Positions 46,279 to 55,890 of a DNA stretch of 64,000 bases are shown here, in pieces. Both the position numbers and the translations under genes were made by a program. The DNA is from Pontivivens insulae (GTDB lineage: Bacteria > Pseudomonadota > Alphaproteobacteria > Rhodobacterales > Rhodobacteraceae). Every line of letters begins with the position of its first letter. Position 1 is the first letter of the stretch. The notes under the pieces were generated by a model that did not search any database, was not told the DNA's origin, and saw nothing but the letters and a program-made list of their open reading frames with translations. The stretch lies in NCBI RefSeq assembly GCF_900302495.1, contig NZ_OMKW01000001.1, positions 310,001 to 374,000 of the forward strand. The letters run 5' to 3'.

Positions 46279-46671
46279 TTGGCTTTGACTTATTCGAAGA
46301 TCATGTTGGCGAGTGCGTCCCTATTTGGCGCACTCGCCTTTTTTCTGATCGCTGCGCCAGAGGTGATATTTCTGCTTTTCGGCCTGCCCGGCAGCGATGA
46401 TGCAACCGTCATGTCCAATCGAGCGGCTGCGCTGTTTGTGGGTCTGGCCGCACTTTCCTGGTTTGGCCGCAGCGTCAGAACAAATGAAGCAAAAGTCCTG
46501 ACGTTGAAATCTCTGATCGCAACGATGGGCTCCCTGATTGCAGTCGGTGTGTTTCATGCTGTGACAAAGCAGGTCGGGTTCGGAGTTGCGGTCGCTCTGG
46601 TCGGTGAGGGGCTTTTCCTCATGGCCTACCTAAACTGCCTAAAATCGGCAAAGGATGGCCGATCTGTGTAG
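46279..46671 (+). CDS. small four-helix membrane protein, paralogue A
   Basis: 130 residues, three to four membrane helices. It starts at a TTG two bases after lysC; an ATG at 46303 is the alternative. The longer start is supported by alignment with the next gene: ALTYSKIMLAS against TPTYRSVCMLS. Shared elements are LFGLP.S/LFGVPQS and MSNRAA.LF/MSGRAAILF. I cannot name a family or function. It is probably co-transcribed with lysC. Confidence 0.75.
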   Translation: MALTYSKIMLASASLFGALAFFLIAAPEVIFLLFGLPGSDDATVMSNRAAALFVGLAALSWFGRSVRTNEAKVLTLKSLIATMGSLIAVGVFHAVTKQVGFGVAVALVGEGLFLMAYLNCLKSAKDGRSV

Positions 46672-46675
46672 CAAT

Positions 46676-46706
46676 TTGCACGAAATACAGCAAATTTTAT
46701 GTGCAA
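46676..46706. promoter_or_regulatory. AT-rich inverted repeat before paralogue B
   Basis: TTGCAC and GTGCAA face each other across 19 bases of AT-rich DNA in an otherwise GC-rich region, with GCAAATT in between. It lies just after paralogue A and about 115 bp before paralogue B, where a promoter is expected. An operator or promoter element is possible; no matching boxes are certain. Confidence 0.35.
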
Positions 46707-46821
46707 TTCTGAATACTTAGTGGCTCAACCGACTGGATTTCCCCGATTTGTCCGGTAGAGACTTTGCCATAGGCAGAAGTCCGTGGTGATCCTCACCGCA
46801 TCAGAATGGAGCGTTCGCAGC

Positions 46822-47223
46822 GTGACCCCAACTTACAGATCCGTCTGTATGCTCTCCGCTGGGATCGCGGTCTTCCTGTCCTTGTCCTACCTTCTTATCC
46901 CCGGCCTGGTCCTACAGCTCTTTGGCGTCCCCCAATCAGAGTCGGCAAATCTGATGTCCGGACGCGCTGCCATTTTGTTCGCCGCTTTGGGCATGATCTA
47001 TTGGTTCACCCGAGACACGCATCACCGCCCCACGCGCATCGCCGTCCTGAAAAGTTCAGCCCTCGCGATGACAGCGATGTTGGTGTTCGGCCTTTGGCAG
47101 GTCACGCGCGGCTTTGCGGGACCGCTGCACCTTACAGCCTCGTCGGTCGAGGCGGTCTACCTGATCGCCTTTTGCTGGACCTGGCGGATCGAAGCGACCA
47201 AGGCAAGCGCCGAAATTCCGTGA
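46822..47223 (+). CDS. small four-helix membrane protein, paralogue B
   Basis: 133 residues from a GTG at 46822 (GGAG about ten bases upstream); a GTG at 46783 would lengthen it by 13. Helices correspond to those of paralogue A, including YLLIPGLVLQLFGVPQSESA and LMSGRAAILFAALGMIYWF. The two genes lie in tandem between lysC and ptsP and are a duplication. Function unknown. Confidence 0.7.
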   Translation: MTPTYRSVCMLSAGIAVFLSLSYLLIPGLVLQLFGVPQSESANLMSGRAAILFAALGMIYWFTRDTHHRPTRIAVLKSSALAMTAMLVFGLWQVTRGFAGPLHLTASSVEAVYLIAFCWTWRIEATKASAEIP

Positions 47224-47315
47224 CGAGAGCAGGTTCGCGCAACACAACCTTCACTTGAGACACTGGTCACACCTCACTATCCTCTTCCAAACCGTTCGAG
47301 CGAAGGCCCACCGAC

Positions 47316-49577
47316 ATGAACGCACCGGCCCGCGGCGCCTCTTCTCGCGTCCTGCTTCAAAAACTGCGCGATGTGCTTGCCAGCCGGGAGGGTGCGCAAG
47401 AGCGTCTGGACAAGATCGTCCGCGTGATTGCCGAGACGATGGAGACTGAGGTCTGTTCGGTTTATTTGCGCCGAGACGAACGACAGTTGGAGCTTTGCGC
47501 GACAAAGGGCCTGAATGCCGATGCCGTCCATCAGACGCGCTTGAAGCTTGGACAGGGTCTGGTCGGTCGCGTCGCCCAGTCGGGCGAACCGGTCAACACC
47601 GCGAATGCACCCCAAACCAAGGGGTTCCGCTATATGCCGGAAACCGGCGAGGACATTTATTCCGGCTTTCTGGGTGTCCCAATCCAACGGCTTGGCGAAT
47701 GCCTCGGCGTGTTGGTCGTGCAGAACAAGGAAGAGCGGAAGTTCTCCGAGGATGATCTTCACGGGCTAGAGATCATCGCCATGGTTATTGCCGAGATGAC
47801 GGAAGCAGGCGCATTCACCGGTGAAGAAGAGCCGATGCGCCTTGCCGCAACCCACACAAACCCGGTCTTCATCCGAGCCGTCCGCGGGCAGGAGGGCGTC
47901 GCAGAGGGTACCGTGATGCTGCACGACCCTCATATCGTCATCGCCGATCCGGTCAGCGACGACCCCGAAGCCGAACAGACCCGACTACACCACGCCCTGC
48001 AAAGGCTGCGGGGTGAGGTTGACCGCATGCTCGGCACCGAAGCGGTGAGCGAGCAGAATGAAGCGGCCGAGATCCTTCAGACCTATGCCATGTTCGCCCG
48101 CGACCGAGGCTGGATTACAAGAATCGAGCAGGGCATATCCGAAGGCTTGGCGGCGGAAGTCGCTGTTGAAAAGGAACAATCGGCGATCCGGCAACGGATG
48201 GCGCGGATGTCGGATCCGTACCTACGCGAACGGTTTCACGACCTTGACGATCTGTCGAACCGATTGATGCGCCTTTTGTCCGGCCAGTCCGCCAATAGGG
48301 AGATGCCGGACGACGCGATCCTGGTCGCGCGCAATATCGGTCCGGCAGAGTTGCTTGATTATGGCAAGGCACTTTCCGGCGTCATCCTGGAGGAGGGCGC
48401 TGTCTCCTCCCATGCGGTGATCGTCGCGCGTGCCCTTGCGATCCCTCTTGTTGTTCAGGCAACCCGTATCACACGGGACGCCGTGGATGGCGACACTGTC
48501 CTCATCGATGGCGATGAAGGTTTTGTCCACCTGCGACCAGAAGACAGTGTCAGGACCGCCTTCCGCGAAAAGGTCGCCATGCGTGAAGAGGCGCAGCAGC
48601 AATACGCCGCGCTCCGGGAACTTCCTGCAACCGCGCGATGCGGGTCGACTGTTTCGCTCAACATGAATGCGGGTCTGATGGCCGACCTGCCCTCGCTGGA
48701 GGGATCCGGGGCGGAGGGTGTTGGCCTCTACCGAACCGAACTTCAGTTCCTGATCCGTTCGAAAGTGCCACGACGGTCAGAGCAGGCAGCACTTTATTCC
48801 CGGATTCTCGACGCGGGCCAGGGCAAACGGGTTGTCTTCCGCACGCTGGACATCGGGTCTGACAAGGTGCTGCCCTATATGCGCCCAGCGGATGAGCCGA
48901 ACCCGGCCTTGGGCTGGCGTGCCATCCGGCTGGGCTTGGACCGCAAGGGCGTGATGCGCATGCAGCTGCAAAGCCTGCTCCGTGGAGCGAATGGGCGACC
49001 ACTGGCCTTGATGTTCCCGATGGTTGCGCAGTTTGATGAGTATCGCGAAGCGCGCGAATTGGTGCTCAACGAAATTGAGAAAGAGCGCGCGCTGGGCCAC
49101 ACGCTACCGTCGAACGTCGAAATCGGTGCGATGCTTGAAACCCCATCTCTGGCCTTTGCCCCGGACGCATTCTTTAAAATGGTGGATTTCGTCAGCATCG
49201 GCGGCAACGACCTGAAACAGTTCTTCTTTGCCGCCGATCGGGAAAATGAGCGTGTGCGCCGGCGATATGACACGCTCAACATCAGTTATCTCAGTTTCAT
49301 CGGACAGATCGTTGATCGCTGCACAGCCCACGGCACGCCCGTCAGTTTCTGTGGTGAAGATGCCGGGCGACCGACGGAGGCCGCCTGTTTTGCCGCGATG
49401 GGACTGCGCACTTTGTCCATGCGACCGGCCAGCATCGGGCCGGTCAAGCACATGCTACGCCAGATCAACCTTGATGACCTACGCCGCGTCATCGACGGAG
49501 CCGCTGCAAGGGGGGAGCAATCAGCCCGCCCTGTTGTCGAAGCGTGGCTGCGAAAGCAGGGGCTCGAAACCTCCTGA
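47316..49577 (+). CDS. ptsP: PTS enzyme I of the nitrogen branch (EI-Ntr)
   Basis: 753 residues. An N-terminal GAF domain (about 15-160) precedes enzyme I. The phospho-accepting histidine is in GAVSSHAVIVARAL, PEP-site arginines in RTELQFLIRS, and the catalytic cysteine in SFCGEDAGRP. It takes phosphate from PEP and passes it to NPr. The GAF domain usually senses glutamine. A P-loop kinase gene follows after 29 bp. Confidence 0.94.
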   Translation: MNAPARGASSRVLLQKLRDVLASREGAQERLDKIVRVIAETMETEVCSVYLRRDERQLELCATKGLNADAVHQTRLKLGQGLVGRVAQSGEPVNTANAPQTKGFRYMPETGEDIYSGFLGVPIQRLGECLGVLVVQNKEERKFSEDDLHGLEIIAMVIAEMTEAGAFTGEEEPMRLAATHTNPVFIRAVRGQEGVAEGTVMLHDPHIVIADPVSDDPEAEQTRLHHALQRLRGEVDRMLGTEAVSEQNEAAEILQTYAMFARDRGWITRIEQGISEGLAAEVAVEKEQSAIRQRMARMSDPYLRERFHDLDDLSNRLMRLLSGQSANREMPDDAILVARNIGPAELLDYGKALSGVILEEGAVSSHAVIVARALAIPLVVQATRITRDAVDGDTVLIDGDEGFVHLRPEDSVRTAFREKVAMREEAQQQYAALRELPATARCGSTVSLNMNAGLMADLPSLEGSGAEGVGLYRTELQFLIRSKVPRRSEQAALYSRILDAGQGKRVVFRTLDIGSDKVLPYMRPADEPNPALGWRAIRLGLDRKGVMRMQLQSLLRGANGRPLALMFPMVAQFDEYREARELVLNEIEKERALGHTLPSNVEIGAMLETPSLAFAPDAFFKMVDFVSIGGNDLKQFFFAADRENERVRRRYDTLNISYLSFIGQIVDRCTAHGTPVSFCGEDAGRPTEAACFAAMGLRTLSMRPASIGPVKHMLRQINLDDLRRVIDGAAARGEQSARPVVEAWLRKQGLETS

Positions 49578-49606
49578 GATACGCGAAAACCGAAGGAACC
49601 GACCCG

Positions 49607-50233
49607 ATGACGTCATGGGATCCGAACTTGAGCGCGATCGCAATGCAGGTGCGCGCGACGGCGTCCAGGCAACGACGCAAGCTGATTGCTCTTGCTGGCG
49701 CACCCGGCTCCGGCAAATCAACACTGGGTGAAGCGCTGGCCGGTAAGCTGACAGAAGATGGCACCAAGGCAGCAGTTGTGCCAATGGACGGTTTTCATCT
49801 CGACAATCGTATCATCGCGCCGCGGGGGGATCTGGCACGGAAAGGTGCGCCCCACACCTTCGACGCGGCAGGCCTTCTGCGCCTGCTGCCAGCCCTCGCG
49901 CAGGATGACGAGGTGTACTACCCGCTTTTTGACCGCAGAATGGATTGCGCCATCGCAGGCGCCGGTGCACTTGCACCTGATACCGAGGTCGTGATCGTTG
50001 AGGGAAACTATCTGCTGCTCGGTCAGCCTGAATGGCAGAGCATGACGTCCTATTGGGATATGACGATCATGCTGTACGTCCCTTTTGAAGAGCTTGAGCG
50101 GCGGCTCGTCGAGCGTTGGGAAGCGCATGGCCTTCCACCGGAAGACGCCGTTGCCCGGGCACGCTCCAACGACCTGCCCAACGCAAGAGCGGTGATCGAG
50201 CACAGCATGTTTGCTGATTTGACGGTTCGGTAA
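49607..50233 (+). CDS. nucleoside/sugar kinase-like P-loop protein
   Basis: 208 residues. Walker A ALAGAPGSGKST, then VVPMDGFHLDN, IVEGNYLLL and LERRLVERW: the pattern of uridine kinase/phosphoribulokinase-like small kinases (FrcK, YfdG-type). In such proteins the substrate may be a sugar, nucleoside or pantothenate. ATG 49607 has AAGGA nine bases upstream. Confidence 0.83.
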   Translation: MTSWDPNLSAIAMQVRATASRQRRKLIALAGAPGSGKSTLGEALAGKLTEDGTKAAVVPMDGFHLDNRIIAPRGDLARKGAPHTFDAAGLLRLLPALAQDDEVYYPLFDRRMDCAIAGAGALAPDTEVVIVEGNYLLLGQPEWQSMTSYWDMTIMLYVPFEELERRLVERWEAHGLPPEDAVARARSNDLPNARAVIEHSMFADLTVR

Positions 50234-50322
50234 GACCGTCAGTCGGAATTCGCAGGTTGCACCAATCGCATTGTTGGTAAATGGCACCGCATAGCCCCGT
50301 CACAACATATGCGAATTTGCCA

Positions 50323-51822
50323 ATGAATATCCTCATCCTGATGGTCGACCAGTTGAATGGAACGCTTTTCCCGGATGGACCGGCAGATTTTCTGCATGCC
50401 CCAAACCTTAAGCGCCTTGCCGAACGTTCCACCCGGTTTGAGAACTGCTACACCGCCTCACCGCTTTGCGCGCCCGGACGGGCAAGCTACATGTCGGGGC
50501 AATTGCCATCTGTGACAGGCGTTTACGACAACGCGGCGGAATTTCCGGCGGATCTGCCAACCTATGCCCATCACCTGCGGCGGGCGGGCTACTACACCTG
50601 CCTATCCGGCAAGATGCATTTCGTCGGCCCCGATCAGATGCATGGTTTTGAAGAGCGTCTGACCACCGACATCTATCCTGCCGATTTCGGCTGGACACCC
50701 GACTACCGCAAGCCGGGTGAGCGCATTGATTGGTGGTATCATAATATGGGTTCTGTCACCGGGGCGGGCGTGGCCGAGATTACCAATCAGATGGAATATG
50801 ATGACGAGGTTGCCTTCAACGCCTGCGCTAAACTCTACGACCTTGCGCGCGGCAAGGATGATCGGCCCTGGTGCTTGACCGTCAGCTTCACCCACCCCCA
50901 TGACCCCTATGTGGCAAGGCGGAAGTACTGGGACCTTTACGAGGATTGCGAGCATCTTCTGCCGCCGGTCCCGGCGATGGACTACGAGGATCACGACCCC
51001 CACTCCAAACGCATCTTTGACGCAAATGACTGGCGCAGCTTCAACATCACTGAGGATGACATCCGCCGGTCGCGCCGCGCCTACTTCGCCAACATCTCGT
51101 ACCTTGACGACAAAGTGGGAGAGATCCTCGACGTGCTGGAGCGGACCCGTCAGGAGGCCGCGATCCTATTCGTCTCTGACCATGGCGACATGCTGGGGGA
51201 GCGCGGGTTGTGGTTCAAGATGAGTATGTTCGAGGGTTCCTCTCGCGTGCCACTCATGATCGCAGCCCCCGGAATGGCACCAGGTCATGTCAGCACGCCC
51301 GTATCTACCATTGACGTTTGCCCCACCCTCGCTCAGCTGGCAGGCGTCAGCATGGAAGAGACAGCGCCGTGGACCGAAGGCAAGAGCTTGTTCAGCGTCG
51401 TGGATGGAAGCACCACGCGCGGACCAGTGGCCATCGAATATGCCGCTGAGGCCTCCTATGCGCCGCTCATTTGCCTGCGGGACGAGCGTTATAAGTATGT
51501 TCGCTGTGAGCTCGACCCCGAACAACTCTTCGATCTCGAAAATGACCCGCATGAGCTGACGAACCTGGCGAACGAACCAGCCCATGCAGATGCGCTCACC
51601 CGCTTACGGGATCTCGCGGATCATCGTTGGGACCTGTCGCGCTTCGATGATGAAGTCCGTCGGTCACAGGCACGGCGCTGGATCGTCTACGAAGCGCTGC
51701 GCAACGGTGCATACTACCCATGGGACTATCAGCCCCTGCGCCTTGCCTCTGAAAGGTTCATGCGCAACCACATGGACCTCAACGATGTGGAAGAGGGTCA
51801 GCGGTTCCCGCGCGGCGAGTAG
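50323..51822 (+). CDS. betC: choline sulfatase
   Basis: 499 residues. The N-terminus MNILILMVDQLNGTLFPDGP is typical of BetC. The formylglycine cysteine is Cys49 in PLCAPGRAS (CxPxR). DHGDMLGERGLWFKM is a second sulfatase signature. The C-terminal extension matches choline sulfatase. It releases choline from choline-O-sulfate, supplying glycine betaine. betA/betB/betI are not adjacent. Confidence 0.92.
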   Translation: MNILILMVDQLNGTLFPDGPADFLHAPNLKRLAERSTRFENCYTASPLCAPGRASYMSGQLPSVTGVYDNAAEFPADLPTYAHHLRRAGYYTCLSGKMHFVGPDQMHGFEERLTTDIYPADFGWTPDYRKPGERIDWWYHNMGSVTGAGVAEITNQMEYDDEVAFNACAKLYDLARGKDDRPWCLTVSFTHPHDPYVARRKYWDLYEDCEHLLPPVPAMDYEDHDPHSKRIFDANDWRSFNITEDDIRRSRRAYFANISYLDDKVGEILDVLERTRQEAAILFVSDHGDMLGERGLWFKMSMFEGSSRVPLMIAAPGMAPGHVSTPVSTIDVCPTLAQLAGVSMEETAPWTEGKSLFSVVDGSTTRGPVAIEYAAEASYAPLICLRDERYKYVRCELDPEQLFDLENDPHELTNLANEPAHADALTRLRDLADHRWDLSRFDDEVRRSQARRWIVYEALRNGAYYPWDYQPLRLASERFMRNHMDLNDVEEGQRFPRGE

Positions 51823-51827
51823 AGCGG

Positions 51828-53177
51828 CTACTTCAGCCCCGGTGTGCCGTCGAACTTCTTCTCCAGGCTCTTCCAGCAGTCGATATAGTCGTCTTGCAAC
51901 GGGGCCTCTTTCCCTGCGAACTCCGTCAGATGCTGGGGAAAACGGGTTTCGAACATGAAGGACATGGTATTGTCGAGCTTGTGCGGTGCCAGGTCCGCAT
52001 TGCTCGCCCCCTCGAACGCTTCGCGATCCGGGCCGTGGGGCAACATCATGTTGTGCAGACTCATCCCGCCGGGGACGAAGCCCTGCGGCTTCGCGTCATA
52101 CTGGCCATAGATGTTGCCCATCAGCTCGGACATCACGTTCTTGTGGTACCACGGCGGACGGAAGGTGTTTTCGGCCACCATCCAGCGCTCGCGGAACAGC
52201 ACGAAGTCGATATTCGCTGTCCCCTCCACGCCACTCGGCGCAGTGAGCACTGTGAAGATCGACGGGTCGGGATGGTCGAAGAGGACCGCACCGACAGGGC
52301 AATAGGTCGTTAGGTCATATTTCACCGGGGCATAGTTGCCATGCCAGGCAACAACATCGAGCGGGCTGTGCCCGATCCGCGTCTCATGAAACTGCCCGCA
52401 CCACTTGATTGTCAGGGTGGAGGGCACCTCTCGATCCTCGAAGGCAGCCACTGGCGTCTTGAAGTCGCGCCGGTTCGCCATGCAGTTCGCCCCGATGGGC
52501 CCGCGCCCCGGCAGGTCGAACTTCTGCCCGTAATTCTCGCAGACGAAGCCCCGGCACGGCCCCTCCAGCACCTCGACGCGGTAGACCAGACCGCGCGGCA
52601 GGATCGCGATCTCCTGCGGGGCGAGGTCGATGATGCCGAGCTCGGTGCAAAAGCGCAGTCGTCCCTCCTGCGGCACGACCAGTAATTCGCTGTCAGCACT
52701 GTAGAAGTAGCTGTCCACCATGCTTTCTGTGACAAGGTAGATATGGCTCGCCATGCCGATCTGCGTATTCACATCACCCGCCGTGGTCATGGTGCGCATG
52801 CCGGTCAGCCAGGTCAGCGCCTCACCCGTATGGGGCACCGGGTCCCAACGATATTGGCCAAGGCTCGTGACCCCGTCTGGCACATGCGGCGCGGTCTTCC
52901 AGTACGGCAGATCGAGACGGGCGTAGCGCCCGGAATGCTTTACCGATGGCCTGATGCGATAGCACCATGTCCGTTCGTTCTGATGGCTGGGCGCGGTAAA
53001 GGCGGTGCCCGAAAGCTGCTCCCCATACAGACCGTAATTCACTTTCTGCGGTGAATTCATGCCCTGCGGCAGCGCGCCGGGCAGCGCCTCCGTCTCAAAG
53101 TCGTTGCCAAAACCGGGCATGTAGCCGGGGGTCGTGCCACCCGCATCAGGTGCGATCTTGAATGTCTTGGAAGTCAC
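51828..53177 (-). CDS. hmgA: homogentisate 1,2-dioxygenase
   Basis: 449 residues. [19 protein letters not shown] at the start, then [20 protein letters not shown] and [15 protein letters not shown] near the iron site, are characteristic. It opens the homogentisate ring in tyrosine and phenylalanine breakdown. The downstream enzymes are not here. The divergent MarR gene probably controls it. Its stop is five bases from that of betC. Confidence 0.96.
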   Translation of the reverse strand: MTSKTFKIAPDAGGTTPGYMPGFGNDFETEALPGALPQGMNSPQKVNYGLYGEQLSGTAFTAPSHQNERTWCYRIRPSVKHSGRYARLDLPYWKTAPHVPDGVTSLGQYRWDPVPHTGEALTWLTGMRTMTTAGDVNTQIGMASHIYLVTESMVDSYFYSADSELLVVPQEGRLRFCTELGIIDLAPQEIAILPRGLVYRVEVLEGPCRGFVCENYGQKFDLPGRGPIGANCMANRRDFKTPVAAFEDREVPSTLTIKWCGQFHETRIGHSPLDVVAWHGNYAPVKYDLTTYCPVGAVLFDHPDPSIFTVLTAPSGVEGTANIDFVLFRERWMVAENTFRPPWYHKNVMSELMGNIYGQYDAKPQGFVPGGMSLHNMMLPHGPDREAFEGASNADLAPHKLDNTMSFMFETRFPQHLTEFAGKEAPLQDDYIDCWKSLEKKFDGTPGLK

Positions 53178-53213
53178 GTCGTGCTCCTCTGTTCAGTTGA
53201 GATCGCAATATTG

Positions 53214-53227
53214 GTTGCAAATGTAAC
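53214..53227. promoter_or_regulatory. operator-like palindrome between hmgA and marR
   Basis: GTTGCAAATGTAAC is a near-perfect palindrome (GTT-R-CA-WW-TG-Y-AAC), midway in the 72-bp gap between the two divergent starts. MarR dimers bind such sites. GGTTG and CAACC (53213-53217 and 53231-53235) extend the symmetry loosely. Confidence 0.55.
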
Positions 53228-53249
53228 TATCAACCGCTACGCGACGCCC

Positions 53250-53684
53250 ATGAACGACCAATTCGATCTCAACGGCTTCATGCCATATATGCTCAACCGC
53301 GCCGCCGAGGGCACCAGTAAGGGCTTTCAGCGCCACTATGCCGACCGATACGGCATGCTGCGCACCGAATGGCGGGTGCTGTTCCATCTGGGCCGATATG
53401 GGGATCTGACAGCCAAGGAAATCTGCCATCGGGCAAGCCTGCATAAGACAAAAGTAAGCCGCGCGGTGGCCGCGTTGGAAGCGCGCAGGTTCCTGACCCG
53501 AACCACGCTCGAGACTGATCGTCGGCACGAGGTTCTTTCGCTCACACGCGGTGGGCAATCTGCGTTCAAGGACCTGATCGGCGAGGCGCAGCGCTACCAC
53601 ACAAGGTTGATGGAGCCCTTCAGCACAGACGAACGCGCCACGATCCGCAAATTTCTGGATATGATGGCAAGCCAGCCCCGCTGA
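53250..53684 (+). CDS. MarR family regulator divergent from hmgA
   Basis: 144 residues. Winged helix with LTAKEICHRASLHKTKVSRAVAALEARRFL and wing ETDRRHEVLSL. Divergent placement beside hmgA suggests it represses homogentisate breakdown until an aromatic ligand binds. ATG 53250 was chosen; an upstream frame has no coding character. Confidence 0.86.
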   Translation: MNDQFDLNGFMPYMLNRAAEGTSKGFQRHYADRYGMLRTEWRVLFHLGRYGDLTAKEICHRASLHKTKVSRAVAALEARRFLTRTTLETDRRHEVLSLTRGGQSAFKDLIGEAQRYHTRLMEPFSTDERATIRKFLDMMASQPR

Positions 53685-53748
53685 CGGATGCTTGGCGCAG
53701 ATGCTCCTCCCATGCACTATAAAGAAAAAGCCGGGGAGGATGGCCGCA

Positions 53749-55269
53749 ATGAGCCACATCTATCAGCATGCCGAACGAACGCCGGACAAGATCGCGATCG
53801 AGATGGTGGGCAGTGGTGCAACCCGAACCTACCGCCAACTGGACGATGCCTCCAATCGCGGCGCACAGGCGCTGCGCGCGCTGGGGATAGAACAGGGCGA
53901 TCACATTGCAGTGCTGCTTGAGAACCGACCGGAACTTCTAGAGATATACTTTGCCTGCCAACGTGCGGGTGTCTATTTCACCGCGATCAGCCGGTACCTT
54001 GGGGCAGATGAGGCGGGATACATTGTCAGTGATTGTGGGGCCAAAATCTTCATCGCGTCCGATCAGACGATAGAGGCTGCACGCCCAATAGCCGCTGATC
54101 AAAGCCTACGCTGTTTCACCGTCGACATTGCGCAAGACGACTTTGAAAGCTGGCAGGCGCTGTGCGACCCCCTGCCCACAACGCGGATCAGGGACGAGGC
54201 CAAGGGGCACTATATGCTCTACTCCTCCGGCACTACGGGCCGCCCAAAGGGGATCAAACGCGTCTTCGATGGGGGACCGATCGAAGGCATCCATCCGATG
54301 ATGCAAGTCGTCTGCCTGCAAATGGGTGGGATGGATGAGAACAGCACCTACCTTTCCCCGGCCCCGCTGTATCACTCCGCCCCACTGGCCGTCGCCAGTT
54401 CCGCACTGATGTATGGCGCTCGGGTCGTCATCATGGAGAAGTTTGCGCCAGACGCATTCCTCTCAGCCCTCGAAGACTATGAGATTACCCATACCCAAGT
54501 CGTGCCGACCATGTTCGTACGGTTGCTGAAACTGCCCGACGCCACACGTACCCGGAACGATGTGTCAAAACTGACCTGTGCCATCCACGTGGCCGCCCCC
54601 TGCCCCATTGAGGTGAAGAAAGCGATGATAGAGTGGTGGGGGCCAATCTTGATCGAGTATTATGGCGGGACCGAGGGGAACGGCGTGACGATCTGTGACA
54701 CGGTTGATTGGCTTGCACATCCGGGCACGGTCGGCAAACCGCTGCTGGGCCGCGTGGTCATTGTTGATGAGACGGGCAGTCCACTTCCGAACGGGCAAAC
54801 CGGGGATGTCTATTTCGATGCGGGATTGAAATTTTCCTACCACAACGACCCGGAGAAAACGGCAGCCGCCCATCATCCCGAAGGTTGGAGCACCCTTGGC
54901 GATGTGGGCTATCTGGATGCAGATGGCTTTTTGCACCTCACCGACCGCCGGGCCTTCACGATCATCACAGGTGGCGTGAACGTCTATCCTCAAGAGACCG
55001 AGGATCGGCTGATCATGCATCCGCTGGTTCGAGACGCAGCAGTCTTCGGCATTCCTGATCCTGATTTGGGTGAGGCCGTGCACGCTGTCGTCGAACTGCT
55101 CGCCCCCGCAGACGCACCGGCGGACATTGATTCACAGCTCGCGCAATGGTGCAGGGCCGCGCTCTCCGGCATCAAGTGCCCGCGGTCCATCGAATTTACC
55201 CCTGCCCTACCACGTACTGAAACTGGCAAGCTAATGAAGCGGGTCCTTAGGGATGCGTACTACCGATAG
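53749..55269 (+). CDS. AMP-binding acyl-CoA synthetase
   Basis: 506 residues. The P-loop MLYSSGTTGRPKGIKR, the A5 motif EYYGGTEGNG, A7/A8 GWSTLGDVGYLDADG and the Lys in RTETGKLMKR are complete. It joins an acid to CoA through an acyl-adenylate. The chain type is unknown. GGGGAGG lies nine bases before ATG 53749; an ATG at 53740 abuts it. Lying after marR, it may share its control. Confidence 0.9.
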   Translation: MSHIYQHAERTPDKIAIEMVGSGATRTYRQLDDASNRGAQALRALGIEQGDHIAVLLENRPELLEIYFACQRAGVYFTAISRYLGADEAGYIVSDCGAKIFIASDQTIEAARPIAADQSLRCFTVDIAQDDFESWQALCDPLPTTRIRDEAKGHYMLYSSGTTGRPKGIKRVFDGGPIEGIHPMMQVVCLQMGGMDENSTYLSPAPLYHSAPLAVASSALMYGARVVIMEKFAPDAFLSALEDYEITHTQVVPTMFVRLLKLPDATRTRNDVSKLTCAIHVAAPCPIEVKKAMIEWWGPILIEYYGGTEGNGVTICDTVDWLAHPGTVGKPLLGRVVIVDETGSPLPNGQTGDVYFDAGLKFSYHNDPEKTAAAHHPEGWSTLGDVGYLDADGFLHLTDRRAFTIITGGVNVYPQETEDRLIMHPLVRDAAVFGIPDPDLGEAVHAVVELLAPADAPADIDSQLAQWCRAALSGIKCPRSIEFTPALPRTETGKLMKRVLRDAYYR

Positions 55270-55272
55270 TGG

Positions 55273-55758
55273 CTAGGCGGGCTCCACCATCCCAACAACA
55301 CCATCCATCGCGCCAGGCGCAAGCTCCAATGCGAGAAGGCGATCCAGGTTTGTCGGCGGGGGGTAGTCGAGCCCCATTGCCAAATCCCGCCGGAACCCAA
55401 ACCGCCGGTAATAGGGTTCATCCCCGACCAGGATCACGCGGCTCCAACCCAGCCGAGCCGCCTCGGTCAGGGAGTGTTGCATCAGCAGACTGCCCAATCC
55501 TTCCCCCTGACAGGTCGGGTGAACGGCAACCGGTCCCAATAGCAGGCACTGCGCGCCAGAGACCTGCACCGGCCAATAACGGATCGCCGCATTCACGGCG
55601 TCATAATCGTCGCGCACAAGCCAACTCAGCCCAGCGACAGGGGGGCCAGCCCGCAAGCGGTAGGAGGACAAGGCGGTGCGCCCAGGGGCAAAGGCCGTAT
55701 CATAGAGATACTCGACCTCAAGCTGGTCAGCGGGCAGTTCGGGAAGAAGGCGGGTCAA
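55273..55758 (-). CDS. GNAT N-acetyltransferase (YhbS-like)
   Basis: 161 residues. The acetyl-CoA loop is LLGPVAVHPTCQGEGLGSLLM, followed by VILVGDEPYYRRFGF, as in YhbS. The start is probably a TTG at 55758, eight bases after AAGGA. It converges with the acyl-CoA synthetase. Substrate unknown. Confidence 0.82.
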   Translation of the reverse strand: MTRLLPELPADQLEVEYLYDTAFAPGRTALSSYRLRAGPPVAGLSWLVRDDYDAVNAAIRYWPVQVSGAQCLLLGPVAVHPTCQGEGLGSLLMQHSLTEAARLGWSRVILVGDEPYYRRFGFRRDLAMGLDYPPPTNLDRLLALELAPGAMDGVVGMVEPA

Positions 55759-55890
55759 ATGCAGGGTCCTTGACGGGAGAAAAAGAAGCGTCTCGTTCTC
55801 ACCCTCGTCGCAGCATCCGTCTGAACCCTTTTCAGTTACATTTCACTCCGGTAGCACGGGATCAATCGCCTGCCAAGCCAAGGATACCGC

